Shown here: in pieces, positions 52,604 to 61,410 of the stretch | How the letters are laid out: the number at the start of each line of letters is the position of its first letter | Numbering within the stretch: position 1 is the stretch's first letter | DNA from: Marinobacter nanhaiticus D15-8W | Lineage (GTDB): Bacteria; Pseudomonadota; Gammaproteobacteria; Pseudomonadales; Oleiphilaceae | Reading direction: 5' to 3' | DNA: 64,000 bases | Assembly: GCF_036511935.1 (NCBI RefSeq) | Contig: NZ_AP028878.1 | Location: 248,001-312,000, forward strand | Notes under the pieces: generated by a model | The model's database searches: none | Told to the model about the DNA's origin: nothing | What the model saw: the letters and a program-made list of their open reading frames with translations, nothing else | Translations under genes and position numbers: made by a program

Positions 52604-52912
52604 CTATGTGTTATGAACCGCTACAAACATGAAATCCGTCTGGGTAGGCGTGGTCTCTGCACCCCAGGCGGAACAGGTAAAGCTATTTTCATCCAGGGAA
52701 GAAACGATGACATCCACACCCGCCGACATTGACGTCGCGACGACGTGCAGGTCGCGCTCAGGGTCTGACAAGCCGAGGTTGTGCGTGATCTTATAGATTT
52801 CCGTCTGACCCATCTTGGAAACCGTCCAGCCGGAAATGTCAGCGAGTGGCGCCGGCGAGTCGAATCCATCGCCGGCATTGACCTTGGCAGAGTAGAGGGT
52901 TTTCTGTGGCAT
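52604..52912 (-). CDS. Unrecognised 102-residue protein
   Basis: I do not recognise this protein. It has no signal peptide or membrane helix; predicted character is beta-rich with alternating hydrophobic residues (WTVSKMGQTEIYKITHNLGL, RDLHVVATSMSAGVDVIVSS, SLDENSFTCSAWGAE). The pattern Y-x-I-x-H-N-L-G-L followed by N-S-F-T-x-x-x-W resembles small beta-sandwich modules of phage tail or lectin-like proteins as I remember them, but no phage genes are nearby. GGGA lies 9 nt before the ATG. Convergent with the RND gene with 5 bp between stops; likely monocistronic. Confidence 0.6.
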   Translation of the reverse strand: MPQKTLYSAKVNAGDGFDSPAPLADISGWTVSKMGQTEIYKITHNLGLSDPERDLHVVATSMSAGVDVIVSSLDENSFTCSAWGAETTPTQTDFMFVAVHNT

Positions 52913-53089
52913 AACGAACGTCCCTTTAAGTTGTCATTGGCATTAAGCGCGGCTCCAGCATCCAAGCCGCGCTTCCATCCTAACGGCTGTCATGGGAGTT
53001 CACTACGGAAACAAAAATGGCATGCTGATAGGCTCGGTCGTCGATAGACCGATCAGGTGCTCCGAAAGTGAGACACCGTCCGGCCGGCT

Positions 53090-53455
53090 TCAGGCAGCAC
53101 AGCCCTCTTTAGCCGTCACCGGCACAGCCAGCTCCAGCATCTCGCCATTCAGGCGGACATCATAGACGGGTACTTTGACGGCTTCGTCTTCCTGGCACTG
53201 CCCACTGGTCAGGCTGTAGTGCTGTTTGTACAGCGGTGACGCCACCACCAGTTCGCCCTTCAGGTCGCCGACAATGCCGCGGGCCAGGACGTTGGCCTTG
53301 CCCAGCGGACAATAGTGACCAATGGCGTAGAGCTCTGGTTTCTCGCCGGGCAGGTAGAAAACGGCGACGGGCCCGTCCGGCGTCCAGACCGCGATGCCGG
53401 ATTCGGGGATCAGATCCTCGCGTTTACCGACTTGCATCCATTTTGTCTCAGACAT
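53090..53455 (-). CDS. nirD: Assimilatory nitrite reductase small subunit
   Basis: A 121-residue NirD: Rieske-like fold without a bound cluster (FYLPGEKPELYAIGHYCPLG, then LVVASPLYKQHYSLTSGQCQ). The usual second Cys-His pair is altered, as normal for NirD. It is the last gene of the flavoprotein-nirB-nirD operon and helps NirB reduce nitrite to ammonium in the cytoplasm. The gap of 59 bp after nirB shows no terminator. Confidence 0.92.
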   Translation of the reverse strand: MSETKWMQVGKREDLIPESGIAVWTPDGPVAVFYLPGEKPELYAIGHYCPLGKANVLARGIVGDLKGELVVASPLYKQHYSLTSGQCQEDEAVKVPVYDVRLNGEMLELAVPVTAKEGCAA

Positions 53456-53514
53456 GGTCGTTATCCTCGCGTGCTTGATTGGGGGGACGGGCCTGGCCCT
53501 GAACCTAATTAAGG

Positions 53515-56034
53515 TCAGACCATCTCCACCTTGATTTCATTAGCCGGACGGCGCTGGTCGCGTTCTGTGGTCCAGTGCTGCACCGGGTCCTTTTTCTCCG
53601 GTGCGTTGACGAATTCGCGGAAGCGTTTGCGTTTTTCCGGGTCTTCCACTGTGGTTTTCCATTCACACTGATAGGTGCCAACGATGTCCTGCATGTGGGC
53701 CTCGAGTTCCTCGCCGAGCCCCAGGCTGTCTTCCAGGATCACCTCCTTGAGGTAGTCCAGGCCGCCGTCGAGGTTTTCCAGCCAGACGCTGGTACGCTGC
53801 AGGCGATCGGCCGTGCGCACATAGAACATCAGGACCCGGTCGATGGTGCTGACCAGCTCTTCGTCCGACAGGTCGGTGGCGAACAGGTCCGCGTGGCGCG
53901 GACGCATGCCGCCATTACCGCAGACATAGAGATTCCAGCCGTTCTCGGTCGCGATCACGCCGATGTCCTTGCTCTGGGCTTCGGCGCACTCGCGGGTACA
54001 GCCGGATACCGCGAATTTGAGCTTATGGGGCGAGCGCAAGCCCTTGTAGCGCTCCTCGAGGCGGATTGCCATGCCCACACTGTCCTGCACGCCGTAGCGG
54101 CACCACGTGCTGCCAACGCAGGATTTCACGGTGCGCACCGATTTGCCGTAGGCATGACCGGTCTCGAAGCCGGCGGCGATCAGTTTTTCCCAGATCTCCG
54201 GTAACTCGCTCAGGGTCGCACCGAACAGGTCGACCCGCTGGCCGCCGGTGATCTTGGTGTAGAGGTTGTATTCCTTGGCTACTTCACCCAGCACGATCAG
54301 TTTTTCGGGAGTGATCTCGCCGCCCGGGATACGCGGCACGATGGAGTAGGTGCCGTTCTTCTGCATGTTGGCCATGAAGGTGTCGTTGGTGTCCTGCAGC
54401 GGCACATGCTCCTTGGCCATGATGTGCTCGTTCCAGCAGGTGGCCAGGATAGAGGCGACCGCCGGTTTGCAGATATCGCAGCCGCGACCTTTACCGTGTT
54501 GCTCGATCAGCGAATGGAAGGTGCGGATGCCATTCACCTTCACCAGGTGGAACAGCTCCTGGCGGCTGTAGGGGAAGTGCTCGCAGATGTCTTTGCTGAC
54601 TTCCACGCCGCGTTTTCCCAGCTCCACATCCACCACGCTCTTGAGCAGCGCCGCGCAACCCCCGCAGCCAGTGCTGGCCTTGGTTTCGCCTTTCACAGCA
54701 CCGAGATCGCTGCAGCCGGCATCGATGGCATTGCAGATGTCGCCCTTGCTGACGTTGTGGCAGGAGCAGATCGAGGCCGTCTCCGGCAGGGCATCCGGAC
54801 CCAGGGCCGGGGCGCCACCTTCGGACTCCGGCAGTATCAGCGTTTCCGGATGCTTGGGCAGGTCGATGCCGTTCAGCGCATACTGCAGCAGCGTATCATA
54901 GGGTCCGTTGTCGCCGACCAGGATCGCGCCCAGCAGCTTCTTGCCGTCCTCGCTGATCACCAGGCGGCCGTAGGTGCCGGCCTGTTCGTCGTTGAAACGG
55001 ATATTGCGGGCGCCCGGCGTCGACGCATGGGCATCGCCGATCGAGCCCACGTCCACGCCCAGCAACTTGAGCTTGGTGCTCATATCGGCGCCGGCGAACG
55101 AGGCTTCGCTATCCTGGTTCAGACGTGCGGCCAGGGTGCGGGCCATGGTGTAGCCCGGGGCCACCAGGCCGAAGATCCGGTTGTCCCACAGGGCGCATTC
55201 GCCGATGGCGAAAATCTGGGGATCGGAGGTGGTGCATTGGTCATCGATGATGATGCCGCCGCGCTCGCCGATCTCCAGACCGCTGGCGCGGGCCAGGGTA
55301 TCCTGGGGACGAATACCGGCGGAAAAGACGATCAGGTCTGTCTCCAGGTGGGAATCGTCTGCGAAGTTCATGCGCAGGCGTGCTTCTTCGCCAGGCACGA
55401 TGGCCTTGGTAGCCTTCTCGGTGTGTACCTTGACGCCCAGCTCTTCGATCTTGCGCTTGAGCAGGGCGCCGCCGTCGGCGTCCAACTGGACCGGCATCAG
55501 GCGCGGGGCGAATTCCACCACATGGGCTTCCAGGCCCAGACTCTTCAGCGCATTGGCCGCTTCCAGACCCAACAGGCCGCCGCCGACCACCACGCCTGTC
55601 TTGACGCCTTCTGCGCTGGCACGAATCGAGTCGAGATCCGCCAGGGTGCGGTAGACCAGGCAGTGTTCCTGGTCGTTGCCCTCGATGGGCGGCACGAACG
55701 GGTAGGAACCGGTAGCCAACACCACAGCGTCGTACTCGTATTCGCCCTTGGGCGTGTGCACCCGGCGCAGGTCGCGGTCGATGGCGGTGACCTGTTCGTC
55801 CAGGTGCAGATGCAGGTTCTTGGCTGCATAGTCCTCGGCGGTGCCGAGGGCAAGGTCTGTATGGGTGGAGCCCCCGAAATACTCGGACAGATGCACCCGG
55901 TCATAGGCGATCAGGGGCTCTTCGCCAAACACGTGGATGTCGTAGTCGGCCGCCGCGGGCGTATCCGCAAACTGTTCGAGAAAGTGATGGCCAACCATGC
56001 CATTCCCAATCACGATCAACGTTTTCTTAGCCAT
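53515..56034 (-). CDS. nirB: NAD(P)H nitrite reductase large subunit
   Basis: An 839-residue enzyme. Domains in order: FAD/NAD(P)H module (1-320, VIGNGMVGHHFLE, VVLATGSYPF, VVGGGLLGLEAAN), BFD-like [2Fe-2S] domain with CSCHNVSKGD and CGGCAALL (about 420-490), a second Cys pair (CDICKPAV), and the C-terminal half of the sulfite/nitrite reductase fold with sirohaem-4Fe-4S cysteines in CVGSTWCRYG and SGCTREC. It reduces nitrite to ammonium. ATG 56034 (MAKKTLIVIGNG) is chosen; the frame extends upstream to 56232 but that part overlaps the flavoprotein gene. Confidence 0.95.
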   Translation of the reverse strand: MAKKTLIVIGNGMVGHHFLEQFADTPAAADYDIHVFGEEPLIAYDRVHLSEYFGGSTHTDLALGTAEDYAAKNLHLHLDEQVTAIDRDLRRVHTPKGEYEYDAVVLATGSYPFVPPIEGNDQEHCLVYRTLADLDSIRASAEGVKTGVVVGGGLLGLEAANALKSLGLEAHVVEFAPRLMPVQLDADGGALLKRKIEELGVKVHTEKATKAIVPGEEARLRMNFADDSHLETDLIVFSAGIRPQDTLARASGLEIGERGGIIIDDQCTTSDPQIFAIGECALWDNRIFGLVAPGYTMARTLAARLNQDSEASFAGADMSTKLKLLGVDVGSIGDAHASTPGARNIRFNDEQAGTYGRLVISEDGKKLLGAILVGDNGPYDTLLQYALNGIDLPKHPETLILPESEGGAPALGPDALPETASICSCHNVSKGDICNAIDAGCSDLGAVKGETKASTGCGGCAALLKSVVDVELGKRGVEVSKDICEHFPYSRQELFHLVKVNGIRTFHSLIEQHGKGRGCDICKPAVASILATCWNEHIMAKEHVPLQDTNDTFMANMQKNGTYSIVPRIPGGEITPEKLIVLGEVAKEYNLYTKITGGQRVDLFGATLSELPEIWEKLIAAGFETGHAYGKSVRTVKSCVGSTWCRYGVQDSVGMAIRLEERYKGLRSPHKLKFAVSGCTRECAEAQSKDIGVIATENGWNLYVCGNGGMRPRHADLFATDLSDEELVSTIDRVLMFYVRTADRLQRTSVWLENLDGGLDYLKEVILEDSLGLGEELEAHMQDIVGTYQCEWKTTVEDPEKRKRFREFVNAPEKKDPVQHWTTERDQRRPANEIKVEMV

Positions 56035-56059
56035 GGTCTGTCTCTCTCTTTCGATTCGA

Positions 56060-57268
56060 TCAGGCGTCGCAGTAGGCGGCACCAAACGCGAGTTGTTGGC
56101 GGTGGGCTGACAGGTCCCGCTGTTGCTGGAGTTGGTCGAAGTACCAGGGGCCGTCCTGGGTCTCGCCGAACAGCACGGCGCCGGCCAGACGGTTGTCCCT
56201 GAGCAATAGATGGCAGTAACGGGCGGATTCATGGTCCTGCCAGATAACGGATTCAGTGTCCGGGCCGGGTTTAGCCTGGCCGCAGGAGAAGATCGGAATA
56301 CCGCTGATCTTCAGGCGCGTGGCGACCTGTGAGGGCTCGAACGTGGCGGTCTCACCGCAAAGGGCCCGGGCCAGGACATCCGCCTGCTGGTAGCCCGGTT
56401 CCACCAGGCCGAAGGTCTGTTCGCCGAGCTGGCAGCATTCGCCCAGGGCGTAAATGTTGGGCAGGCTGGTCCTGAGTTGGCGATCCACCTGGATGCCGCG
56501 CTTGCAAGCAATGCCAGCGTCGCGGGCAAGGTCGGCGTTGGGGGTGATGCCGGCAGCGAGTACCACCAGGTCGGTGCTAATCAGGGTCTCATCCGACAAC
56601 TCGACCGCACGGACCCGACGCTGACCGACGATGCCGCGCGGCGTCTCGCCGGTAATGCTGTGAATGCCCCGGGCCTCCAGCGCCTCCTCGAGAAGTCTGC
56701 CGGCGGTGGCATCCAGTTGGCGATTGAGCAGGTGCGAACTGCGGTGAATGACCGTGACCGTCATGCCCTGCTGACGCAATCCTTCGGCCGCCTCCAATCC
56801 CAGAAAACCGCCGCCGATGACTACAGCCCGTCGATGCAGTTGGCTCATCGCCAGCAGTTTTTCGGTGTCCCGTACATCGCGGAAGGTGAAGACGCCGTCC
56901 AGATCCTCACCGGCGAGTTTCAGGGGGGCCGGGCGTGCGCCAGTGGCAATCACCAGATCGTCGTAGCTGAAGTCTTGCCCGCGCGCTGAGACGATCCGCC
57001 GTTGCGGGTCTACGGCGGTAACCGGCGTTTCGGCGTGCAGGCGAATGTTTTGGGCATCGAACCAGCCTCGCGGCTGCAGCGTGATGGCGTCTAGGCTGGC
57101 TTCCCCGGCCAACACGGACGACAGCAACACGCGGTTGTAGGCCGGCACAGCCTCCGCGCTCAGCACTTCGATCCGTGTGTAGGGATGGTCGTCACGGGCC
57201 ACCAGTCGCTCCAACAGGCGCTGGGCAACCATGCCGTGTCCAACCACCAGTAATGTCCGCTCTCGCAT
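56060..57268 (-). CDS. NasB-like FAD/NAD(P)H flavoprotein, probable nitrate reductase electron donor
   Basis: A 402-residue pyridine nucleotide-disulfide oxidoreductase resembling the first half of NirB (VVGHGMVAQRLLERL, VIATGARPAPL, VIGGGFLGLEAAEGL, YALGECCQL), with no C-terminal cluster domains. Assimilatory nitrate reductases of the NasA type often use such a protein to bring electrons from NAD(P)H, and its position as first gene of the nirBD operon fits that. Start ATG 57268 (MRERTLLVVG); 25 bp separate it from nirB. A leader with a regulated terminator precedes it. The exact partner is inferred. Confidence 0.82.
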   Translation of the reverse strand: MRERTLLVVGHGMVAQRLLERLVARDDHPYTRIEVLSAEAVPAYNRVLLSSVLAGEASLDAITLQPRGWFDAQNIRLHAETPVTAVDPQRRIVSARGQDFSYDDLVIATGARPAPLKLAGEDLDGVFTFRDVRDTEKLLAMSQLHRRAVVIGGGFLGLEAAEGLRQQGMTVTVIHRSSHLLNRQLDATAGRLLEEALEARGIHSITGETPRGIVGQRRVRAVELSDETLISTDLVVLAAGITPNADLARDAGIACKRGIQVDRQLRTSLPNIYALGECCQLGEQTFGLVEPGYQQADVLARALCGETATFEPSQVATRLKISGIPIFSCGQAKPGPDTESVIWQDHESARYCHLLLRDNRLAGAVLFGETQDGPWYFDQLQQQRDLSAHRQQLAFGAAYCDA

Positions 57269-57343
57269 GCCTTGCCTCTTGGTTCGCAAACGCCTTGGCG
57301 TTGTAAAAACCAGCTGCGTTGCAAAAAGTCGTGTCGCAGGAAC

Positions 57344-57436
57344 AAAAAAAGCCGGAGCATCTATCCCGTAATGGGAGCGATGGTCCGGCATCAGTGCCAA
57401 CAACGATGTTTGATGGTCCGATCAGTCCGTGATCGG
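57344..57436 (-). promoter_or_regulatory. NasT-type antitermination leader of the nirBD operon
   Basis: Read on the minus strand. P1 hairpin: CCGATCA and TGATCGG arms around CGGAC (57418-57436). P2: GGC and GCC (plus GU pairs) around the hexaloop ACTGAT, which has A1 and G4 (57385-57400). Intrinsic terminator: GCCGGA and TCCGGC outer arms with an inner CATC/GATG and TCCC/GGGA stem, then a run of seven U (57344-57389). P2 shares the GCCGG strand with the terminator, so stabilised P2 would prevent termination. Confidence 0.75.
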
Positions 57437-57459
57437 GCAAGTCGTCCTGTCTATACCTT

Positions 57460-57475
57460 TGCGATAACCGTGCCA
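57460..57475 (-). promoter_or_regulatory. Sigma-54 promoter of the nirBD operon
   Basis: TGGCACGGTTATCGCA matches the -24/-12 consensus, with GG and GC exactly 12 bp apart. It would start transcription about 12 bp on, near 57449, just before the leader hairpins. NtrC is the expected activator; no certain NtrC sites were found upstream. Confidence 0.72.
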
Positions 57476-57584
57476 GTCATGAATACCCTTTTAAATCAGC
57501 GATATGGCGAAATAGTGCAAAAAATACCGAGTGGGAAATCGCCCATCCGTGGTTCGTGACGGGGGTAAAACGCACTAAAAGTGT

Positions 57585-58532
57585 TCAGCTGTGCTCGACA
57601 CTGGCGACGGCTTTTCCGGTTTTTGCGGACGGGGCGGCCACAACCTTCGCAGACGATTCTTCGCTCGGCTGCAGCGTTCCAGTTGACGTCTCCGCCGCGG
57701 GTTTCGGTGCAGCGGCCTTCGACTTGTCGGCATTCTTTTCCTTGCCGGGGAAGCGCTGCTTCTCGTAGAGGAAACGCAACACGGCCTGGCGGTAATGCAC
57801 GTAGGCATCGTCGTCCGCCAGGGTGACCCGGTTGCGGGGACGCGGCAGTTCGATGTTCAGCTCCTCGCCAATCGTCGCGGCGGGACCGTTGGTCATCATT
57901 ACGATGCGATCGGACAGCAATACGGCCTCATCTACATCGTGGGTGATCATGATTACGGTGCTGTTCAGGTCCTGCTGGATCTCCATCAGCGCGTCCTGCA
58001 AGTGAGCCCGGGTCAGGGCATCCAGCGCGCCGAATGGCTCATCCATTAAAAGCACGCTGGGTCGCATGGATAACGCCCGGGCGATGCCGACTCGCTGGGC
58101 CATACCGCCGGAAATTTCCCCGGGGCGCTTGTCCCTGGCGTGGGCCATGTTCACCAGTTCCAGGTTGTGGATGATCCAGTCCCTGCGTTCGGCTTTGGAC
58201 ATGGTCTTACGGAAGACCTGGCGTACCGCCAGTTCGACGTTTTCATAGACCGTCAGCCAGGGCATCAGCGCGTGGTTTTGAAACACCACAGCCCGTTCCG
58301 GCCCGGGCGTATTGACCTCATGGCCATCCAGGACACAGCCGCCCCGGGAGGCTTGTAGCAACCCGGCGACTATATTCAGCACCGTGGACTTGCCGCAGCC
58401 GGAGTGTCCGATCAGTGAAACGAATTCACCCTTGCGGATTTTCAGGTTGATCGTATCCAGCGCCTGGAACGGCCCCTGCGGGGTATCGAACGCCATGCTG
58501 ACGCCGGTAAGCTCGAGATGTGCTTTGGTCAT
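57585..58532 (-). CDS. nrtD: Nitrate ABC transporter ATPase
   Basis: A 315-residue ATPase: Walker A GHSGCGKST, signature ISGGMAQR, Walker B VLLMDEPFGALD, H-loop ITHDVDEA, and FQNHALMPWLTVYENV, typical of the NrtD/SsuB group. A low-complexity tail of about 60 residues (KNADKSKAAAPKPAAE onward) is unusual and not part of the fold. Last gene of the nrtABD operon, 26 bp after the permease. Confidence 0.9.
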   Translation of the reverse strand: MTKAHLELTGVSMAFDTPQGPFQALDTINLKIRKGEFVSLIGHSGCGKSTVLNIVAGLLQASRGGCVLDGHEVNTPGPERAVVFQNHALMPWLTVYENVELAVRQVFRKTMSKAERRDWIIHNLELVNMAHARDKRPGEISGGMAQRVGIARALSMRPSVLLMDEPFGALDALTRAHLQDALMEIQQDLNSTVIMITHDVDEAVLLSDRIVMMTNGPAATIGEELNIELPRPRNRVTLADDDAYVHYRQAVLRFLYEKQRFPGKEKNADKSKAAAPKPAAETSTGTLQPSEESSAKVVAAPSAKTGKAVASVEHS

Positions 58533-58558
58533 AATCGTTCTCCTCGCGTCGGTGCGCG

Positions 58559-59536
58559 TTATTCATCCCAGGCGACTTTCTTCTGGATCACCAGCATGAC
58601 CCGGTCGAGCACGTAGCCGATGAAGCCGATGGTCAGTACGGCCACCATGATTCGACTCAGTGAGTCGCTGCTCCCGTTCTGGAACTCATCCCAGACGAAC
58701 TTGCCGAGGCCCGGGTTCTGCGCCAGCATCTCTGCGGCGATCAGCACCATCCAGGCGATGCCCAGCGACACCCGCAGACCGGTAAAGATCATCGGCACCG
58801 CTGCCGGCAGCACCACCTTGCGTGCGTGGGTCCAGAAAGGCAGGCGCAGCACCCGCGACACGTTGACCAGGTCCGGATTCACCTGCGCCACGCCGGTGCT
58901 GGTATTGATCAGCGTGGGCCAGAGGCTGCACAGGGTGACGGTGATCATCGAGGTGATGAAGGCCTTCTCGAACATCGGGTCGTCGCTGACGTAGGTGGCG
59001 GACACCACCATGGTGACCAGTGGCAACCAGGCCAGGGGCGAAACCGGTTTGAAGATCTGGATGATCGGGTTGGCCGCGGCGGAGAAGTAGCGGTTCAGTC
59101 CGATCAGGATTCCCAGCGGTACGGCGATCAGCGTCGCCAGTGCAAAACCGGCGAGTACCGTGACCAGACTGGTTCCGATCTGGTCGAAGAACGTCGGGGC
59201 GCCCGGATAGGGCCGAATCTTCGTCTCGGCATCCGGATTTTCCGCCAGGATGCGGGCATTGCGCGTTTCCTGCATTTCTATGAACTTGGCCGCGCGATCC
59301 TGTTCGTTCTGGTGCTCCTGCCAGAGCGCGCCCGCTTGCTCCCAGACATTGGCCGGGGTCGGGAAATTACCCAGCGACGTGTTGATCTGTGGAGCAATTA
59401 GCTGCCAGGCGACCAGAAACAGGGCAATCCCCAGCACCGGCAGCGTCACGGATTGAAGTAGGGCCTTGCCCGTCACATCCGGATAGCGGCGCCGGATTAA
59501 CTGTAAGAGCGGGTTCGAGGTGGTGAGCGTGCTCAT
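58559..59536 (-). CDS. nrtB: Nitrate ABC transporter permease
   Basis: A 325-residue inner-membrane permease. Six helices and the ATPase-coupling EAA-type loop LINTSTGVAQVNPDLVNVSR with GLRVSLGIAWMVLIAAEMLA are visible. An insertion rich in charged residues (QNEQDRAAKFIEMQETRNAR, periplasmic) precedes helix 2 and is longer than in sulfonate permeases, as in NrtB. Spaced 21 bp from nrtA. Confidence 0.9.
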   Translation of the reverse strand: MSTLTTSNPLLQLIRRRYPDVTGKALLQSVTLPVLGIALFLVAWQLIAPQINTSLGNFPTPANVWEQAGALWQEHQNEQDRAAKFIEMQETRNARILAENPDAETKIRPYPGAPTFFDQIGTSLVTVLAGFALATLIAVPLGILIGLNRYFSAAANPIIQIFKPVSPLAWLPLVTMVVSATYVSDDPMFEKAFITSMITVTLCSLWPTLINTSTGVAQVNPDLVNVSRVLRLPFWTHARKVVLPAAVPMIFTGLRVSLGIAWMVLIAAEMLAQNPGLGKFVWDEFQNGSSDSLSRIMVAVLTIGFIGYVLDRVMLVIQKKVAWDE

Positions 59537-59557
59537 GTCGGTTCTCCCGAGGCCCTG

Positions 59558-60925
59558 TTACAGGGTCTCCTTGCCTTTGAGTCCAATCTCGAAACTGTCG
59601 ATATAGGCGTTCGGCTGCTTGGGATCGAAAGCAACGCCGTCGATCAGCTCGCCCTGATGGGGGCGGGTGAAGTTCTCTGCATCAAAGTCAGGAAAAGCAC
59701 TTGCAGGAAGGGTGCCGTCTGCAATCAGTGACTTTGCGGCTTTCTCGTAGATATCGGCGCGATAGACCTGCTTGGCGATGTCCATGTACCAGTCGTCCGG
59801 CTTGGGCTCGGCGATCTGTCCCCAACGGCGCATCTGCGACAGGTACCAGATCGCGTCAGATGGGTAGGGATAGGTGGCGAAGTAGCGAAAGAAGACGTTG
59901 AAGTCCGGCACCTGGCGCACGTCGCCCTTTTCATACTCGAAGGTGCCGGTCATGGAGTTGGCGATCACTTCCTCGTCGGCGCCCACGTAATTGGGACGGG
60001 CCAGGATCTTCACCGCTTCCTCGCGGTTTGCATTGTTGTTCTCGTCCAGCCAGTGGGCGGCGCGAATGAGTGCCCGCAGCAAATGCAGGTGGGTATTGGG
60101 ATTCTTTTCAGCCCAGGACTGCGTGACGCCGAATACCTTCTCCGGGTTGTTCGGCCAGATTTCGAAGTCGGTGATCACCGGCACGCCGATCCCCTTGAAA
60201 ACTGCCTGCTGGTTCCAGGGTTCGCCGACGCAGTAACCCTGGATGGTATCGGCCTCCAGCGTGGCCGGCATTTGCGGCGGAGGCGTGACGGACAGTTGCA
60301 CATCCGCCTGTAGGGTGCCGCTGGTATCGCCCTTGTGCGGCGCATAGTAGCCGGGGTTGAGGCCGCCGGCGGCAAGCCAGTAGCGCAGCTCGTAGTTATG
60401 GGTGGACACGGGGAACACCATGCCCATCTTGAACGGCTGGCCGGTATCGCGCTGGGCTTCCACGACGGGTTTCAGAGCCGCTGCACTGATGGGATGCTCG
60501 GGTTGGCCGTCGCCATTCTGTGGGATGTATTCTTCCATCTGTTCCCAAACGTCGTTGGACACCGTAATCCCGTTGCCGTTGAGGTCCATGCTGAATGCGG
60601 TGATCACATCGGCCTGAGTGCCGTAACCTATAGTGGCTCCCAGCGGCTGGCCAGCGAGCATGTGCGCGCCGTCGAGTTCACCGGTGATAACCCGGTCAAG
60701 CAGCACTTTCCAGTTGGCTTGGGCTTCAAGCTCTACGAACAGCCCCTCGTCCATAAAGAAGCCCTGCTCCCACGCGACGGCCAGCGGGGCCATGTCGGTC
60801 AGTTTGATGAAACCGATCCTCAGATCCGGCTGTTCGGGTGGCCCAATCTCCTCCGCGCCGGCAGTCGCGGTCTGGAACAGGCCAAGCGCTACTACCAGTG
60901 TTGCGGTCAGGGTACGGCTAGCCAT
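59558..60925 (-). CDS. nrtA: Nitrate ABC transporter substrate-binding protein
   Basis: A 455-residue periplasmic NrtA-type protein with a Sec signal peptide ([20 protein letters not shown]). The fold starts [20 protein letters not shown] and has the family's nitrate-pocket regions [20 protein letters not shown] and [12 protein letters not shown]. It has no lipobox, so it is soluble. AAGGAGAG lies 6 nt before the ATG. First gene of the nrtABD operon, preceded by a regulated leader and a sigma-54-like promoter. Confidence 0.93.
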   Translation of the reverse strand: MASRTLTATLVVALGLFQTATAGAEEIGPPEQPDLRIGFIKLTDMAPLAVAWEQGFFMDEGLFVELEAQANWKVLLDRVITGELDGAHMLAGQPLGATIGYGTQADVITAFSMDLNGNGITVSNDVWEQMEEYIPQNGDGQPEHPISAAALKPVVEAQRDTGQPFKMGMVFPVSTHNYELRYWLAAGGLNPGYYAPHKGDTSGTLQADVQLSVTPPPQMPATLEADTIQGYCVGEPWNQQAVFKGIGVPVITDFEIWPNNPEKVFGVTQSWAEKNPNTHLHLLRALIRAAHWLDENNNANREEAVKILARPNYVGADEEVIANSMTGTFEYEKGDVRQVPDFNVFFRYFATYPYPSDAIWYLSQMRRWGQIAEPKPDDWYMDIAKQVYRADIYEKAAKSLIADGTLPASAFPDFDAENFTRPHQGELIDGVAFDPKQPNAYIDSFEIGLKGKETL

Positions 60926-60965
60926 GCGTCTCTCCTTGGTTTGAGTCGTTCATTTTTTTCAGGCC

Positions 60966-61078
60966 AAAAAAAAGCGCCCGTCCCCGGGGAAAACCGGGAA
61001 CAGGCGCCAATGCCTGCAGATCGTATCGTCTGGGTAAAACTGTCCGGCGTCCGCCAAAGGGCGAGCGCCTCAGTACGC
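60966..61078 (-). promoter_or_regulatory. NasT-type antitermination leader of the nrtABD operon
   Basis: On the minus strand: P1 hairpin with GCGT/GCGC arms and hexaloop ACTGAG (61065-61078); P2 with GCAGGC/GCCTGT arms and hexaloop ATTGGC (61000-61017); both loops have A1 and G4. Intrinsic terminator: CCCGG/CCGGG inner and GCGCC/GGCGC outer arms (60974-61007), then eight U (60966-60973). P2 shares the GCGCCTGT strand with the terminator. This is the clearest of the three leaders. Confidence 0.8.
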
Positions 61079-61098
61079 GTAATCGTCTCTAGGAATAA

Positions 61099-61114
61099 AG
61101 CAGGAGGTGTGCCA
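61099..61114 (-). promoter_or_regulatory. Sigma-54 promoter of the nrtABD operon
   Basis: TGGCACACCTCCTGCT has GG and GC 12 bp apart and fits the TGGCAC-N5-YTGCT pattern. Predicted start near 61088, just before P1. A TGCACC half-site resembling NtrC boxes lies at 61209-61214. Confidence 0.72.
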
Positions 61115-61266
61115 ATTAAAATAAAACAATGAAAACATGATGTTATGTTTTTGGTGAGGGCTTCGGTTCTAAAGAGCGAGAGTCTTTATGGGTCAGTTGT
61201 CTAAAAAATGCACCACGGCCGGGCGAGGAAAGCGAAAGTATTGCGGAGAATGGAGGCGTTGAAACA

Positions 61267-61386
61267 TAGGTCGGATTAGCAAAGCGTAATCCGACATGGA
61301 GTTCAGAGGTTAAAGAGAGTTTGAATTTATCAGAAGGGTTGTTGAGTTACGCTGTGCTTTTACGCCCTTGGGTGAACCCAACCTAC
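61267..61386. repeat. Two REP-like palindromes in opposite orientation
   Basis: Element 1: TAGGTCGGATTAGC (61267-61280) and GCGTAATCCGACA (61284-61296), a 9-bp stem plus GC pairs. Element 2, inverted: GTTGAGTTACGC (61341-61352) to GAACCCAACCTA (61374-61385). Both share the TAGGTYGGRTT end pointing outward. This pattern is common as dispersed REP pairs (REPIN). The remaining 485-bp gap here holds the nrt promoter and leader and no gene. Confidence 0.6.
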
Positions 61387-61410
61387 ATTTGTTGCCTCAG
61401 GGAACTCCGA

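Noticed and set aside
52604..52912. Prophage remnant
   Set aside because: The single beta-rich protein only loosely recalls tail proteins and has no integrase, att sites or other phage genes nearby.
54406..56202. 598-codon open frame on the plus strand
   Set aside because: It is fully antisense to nirB, whose frame encodes all known domains; it lacks any recognisable feature of its own.
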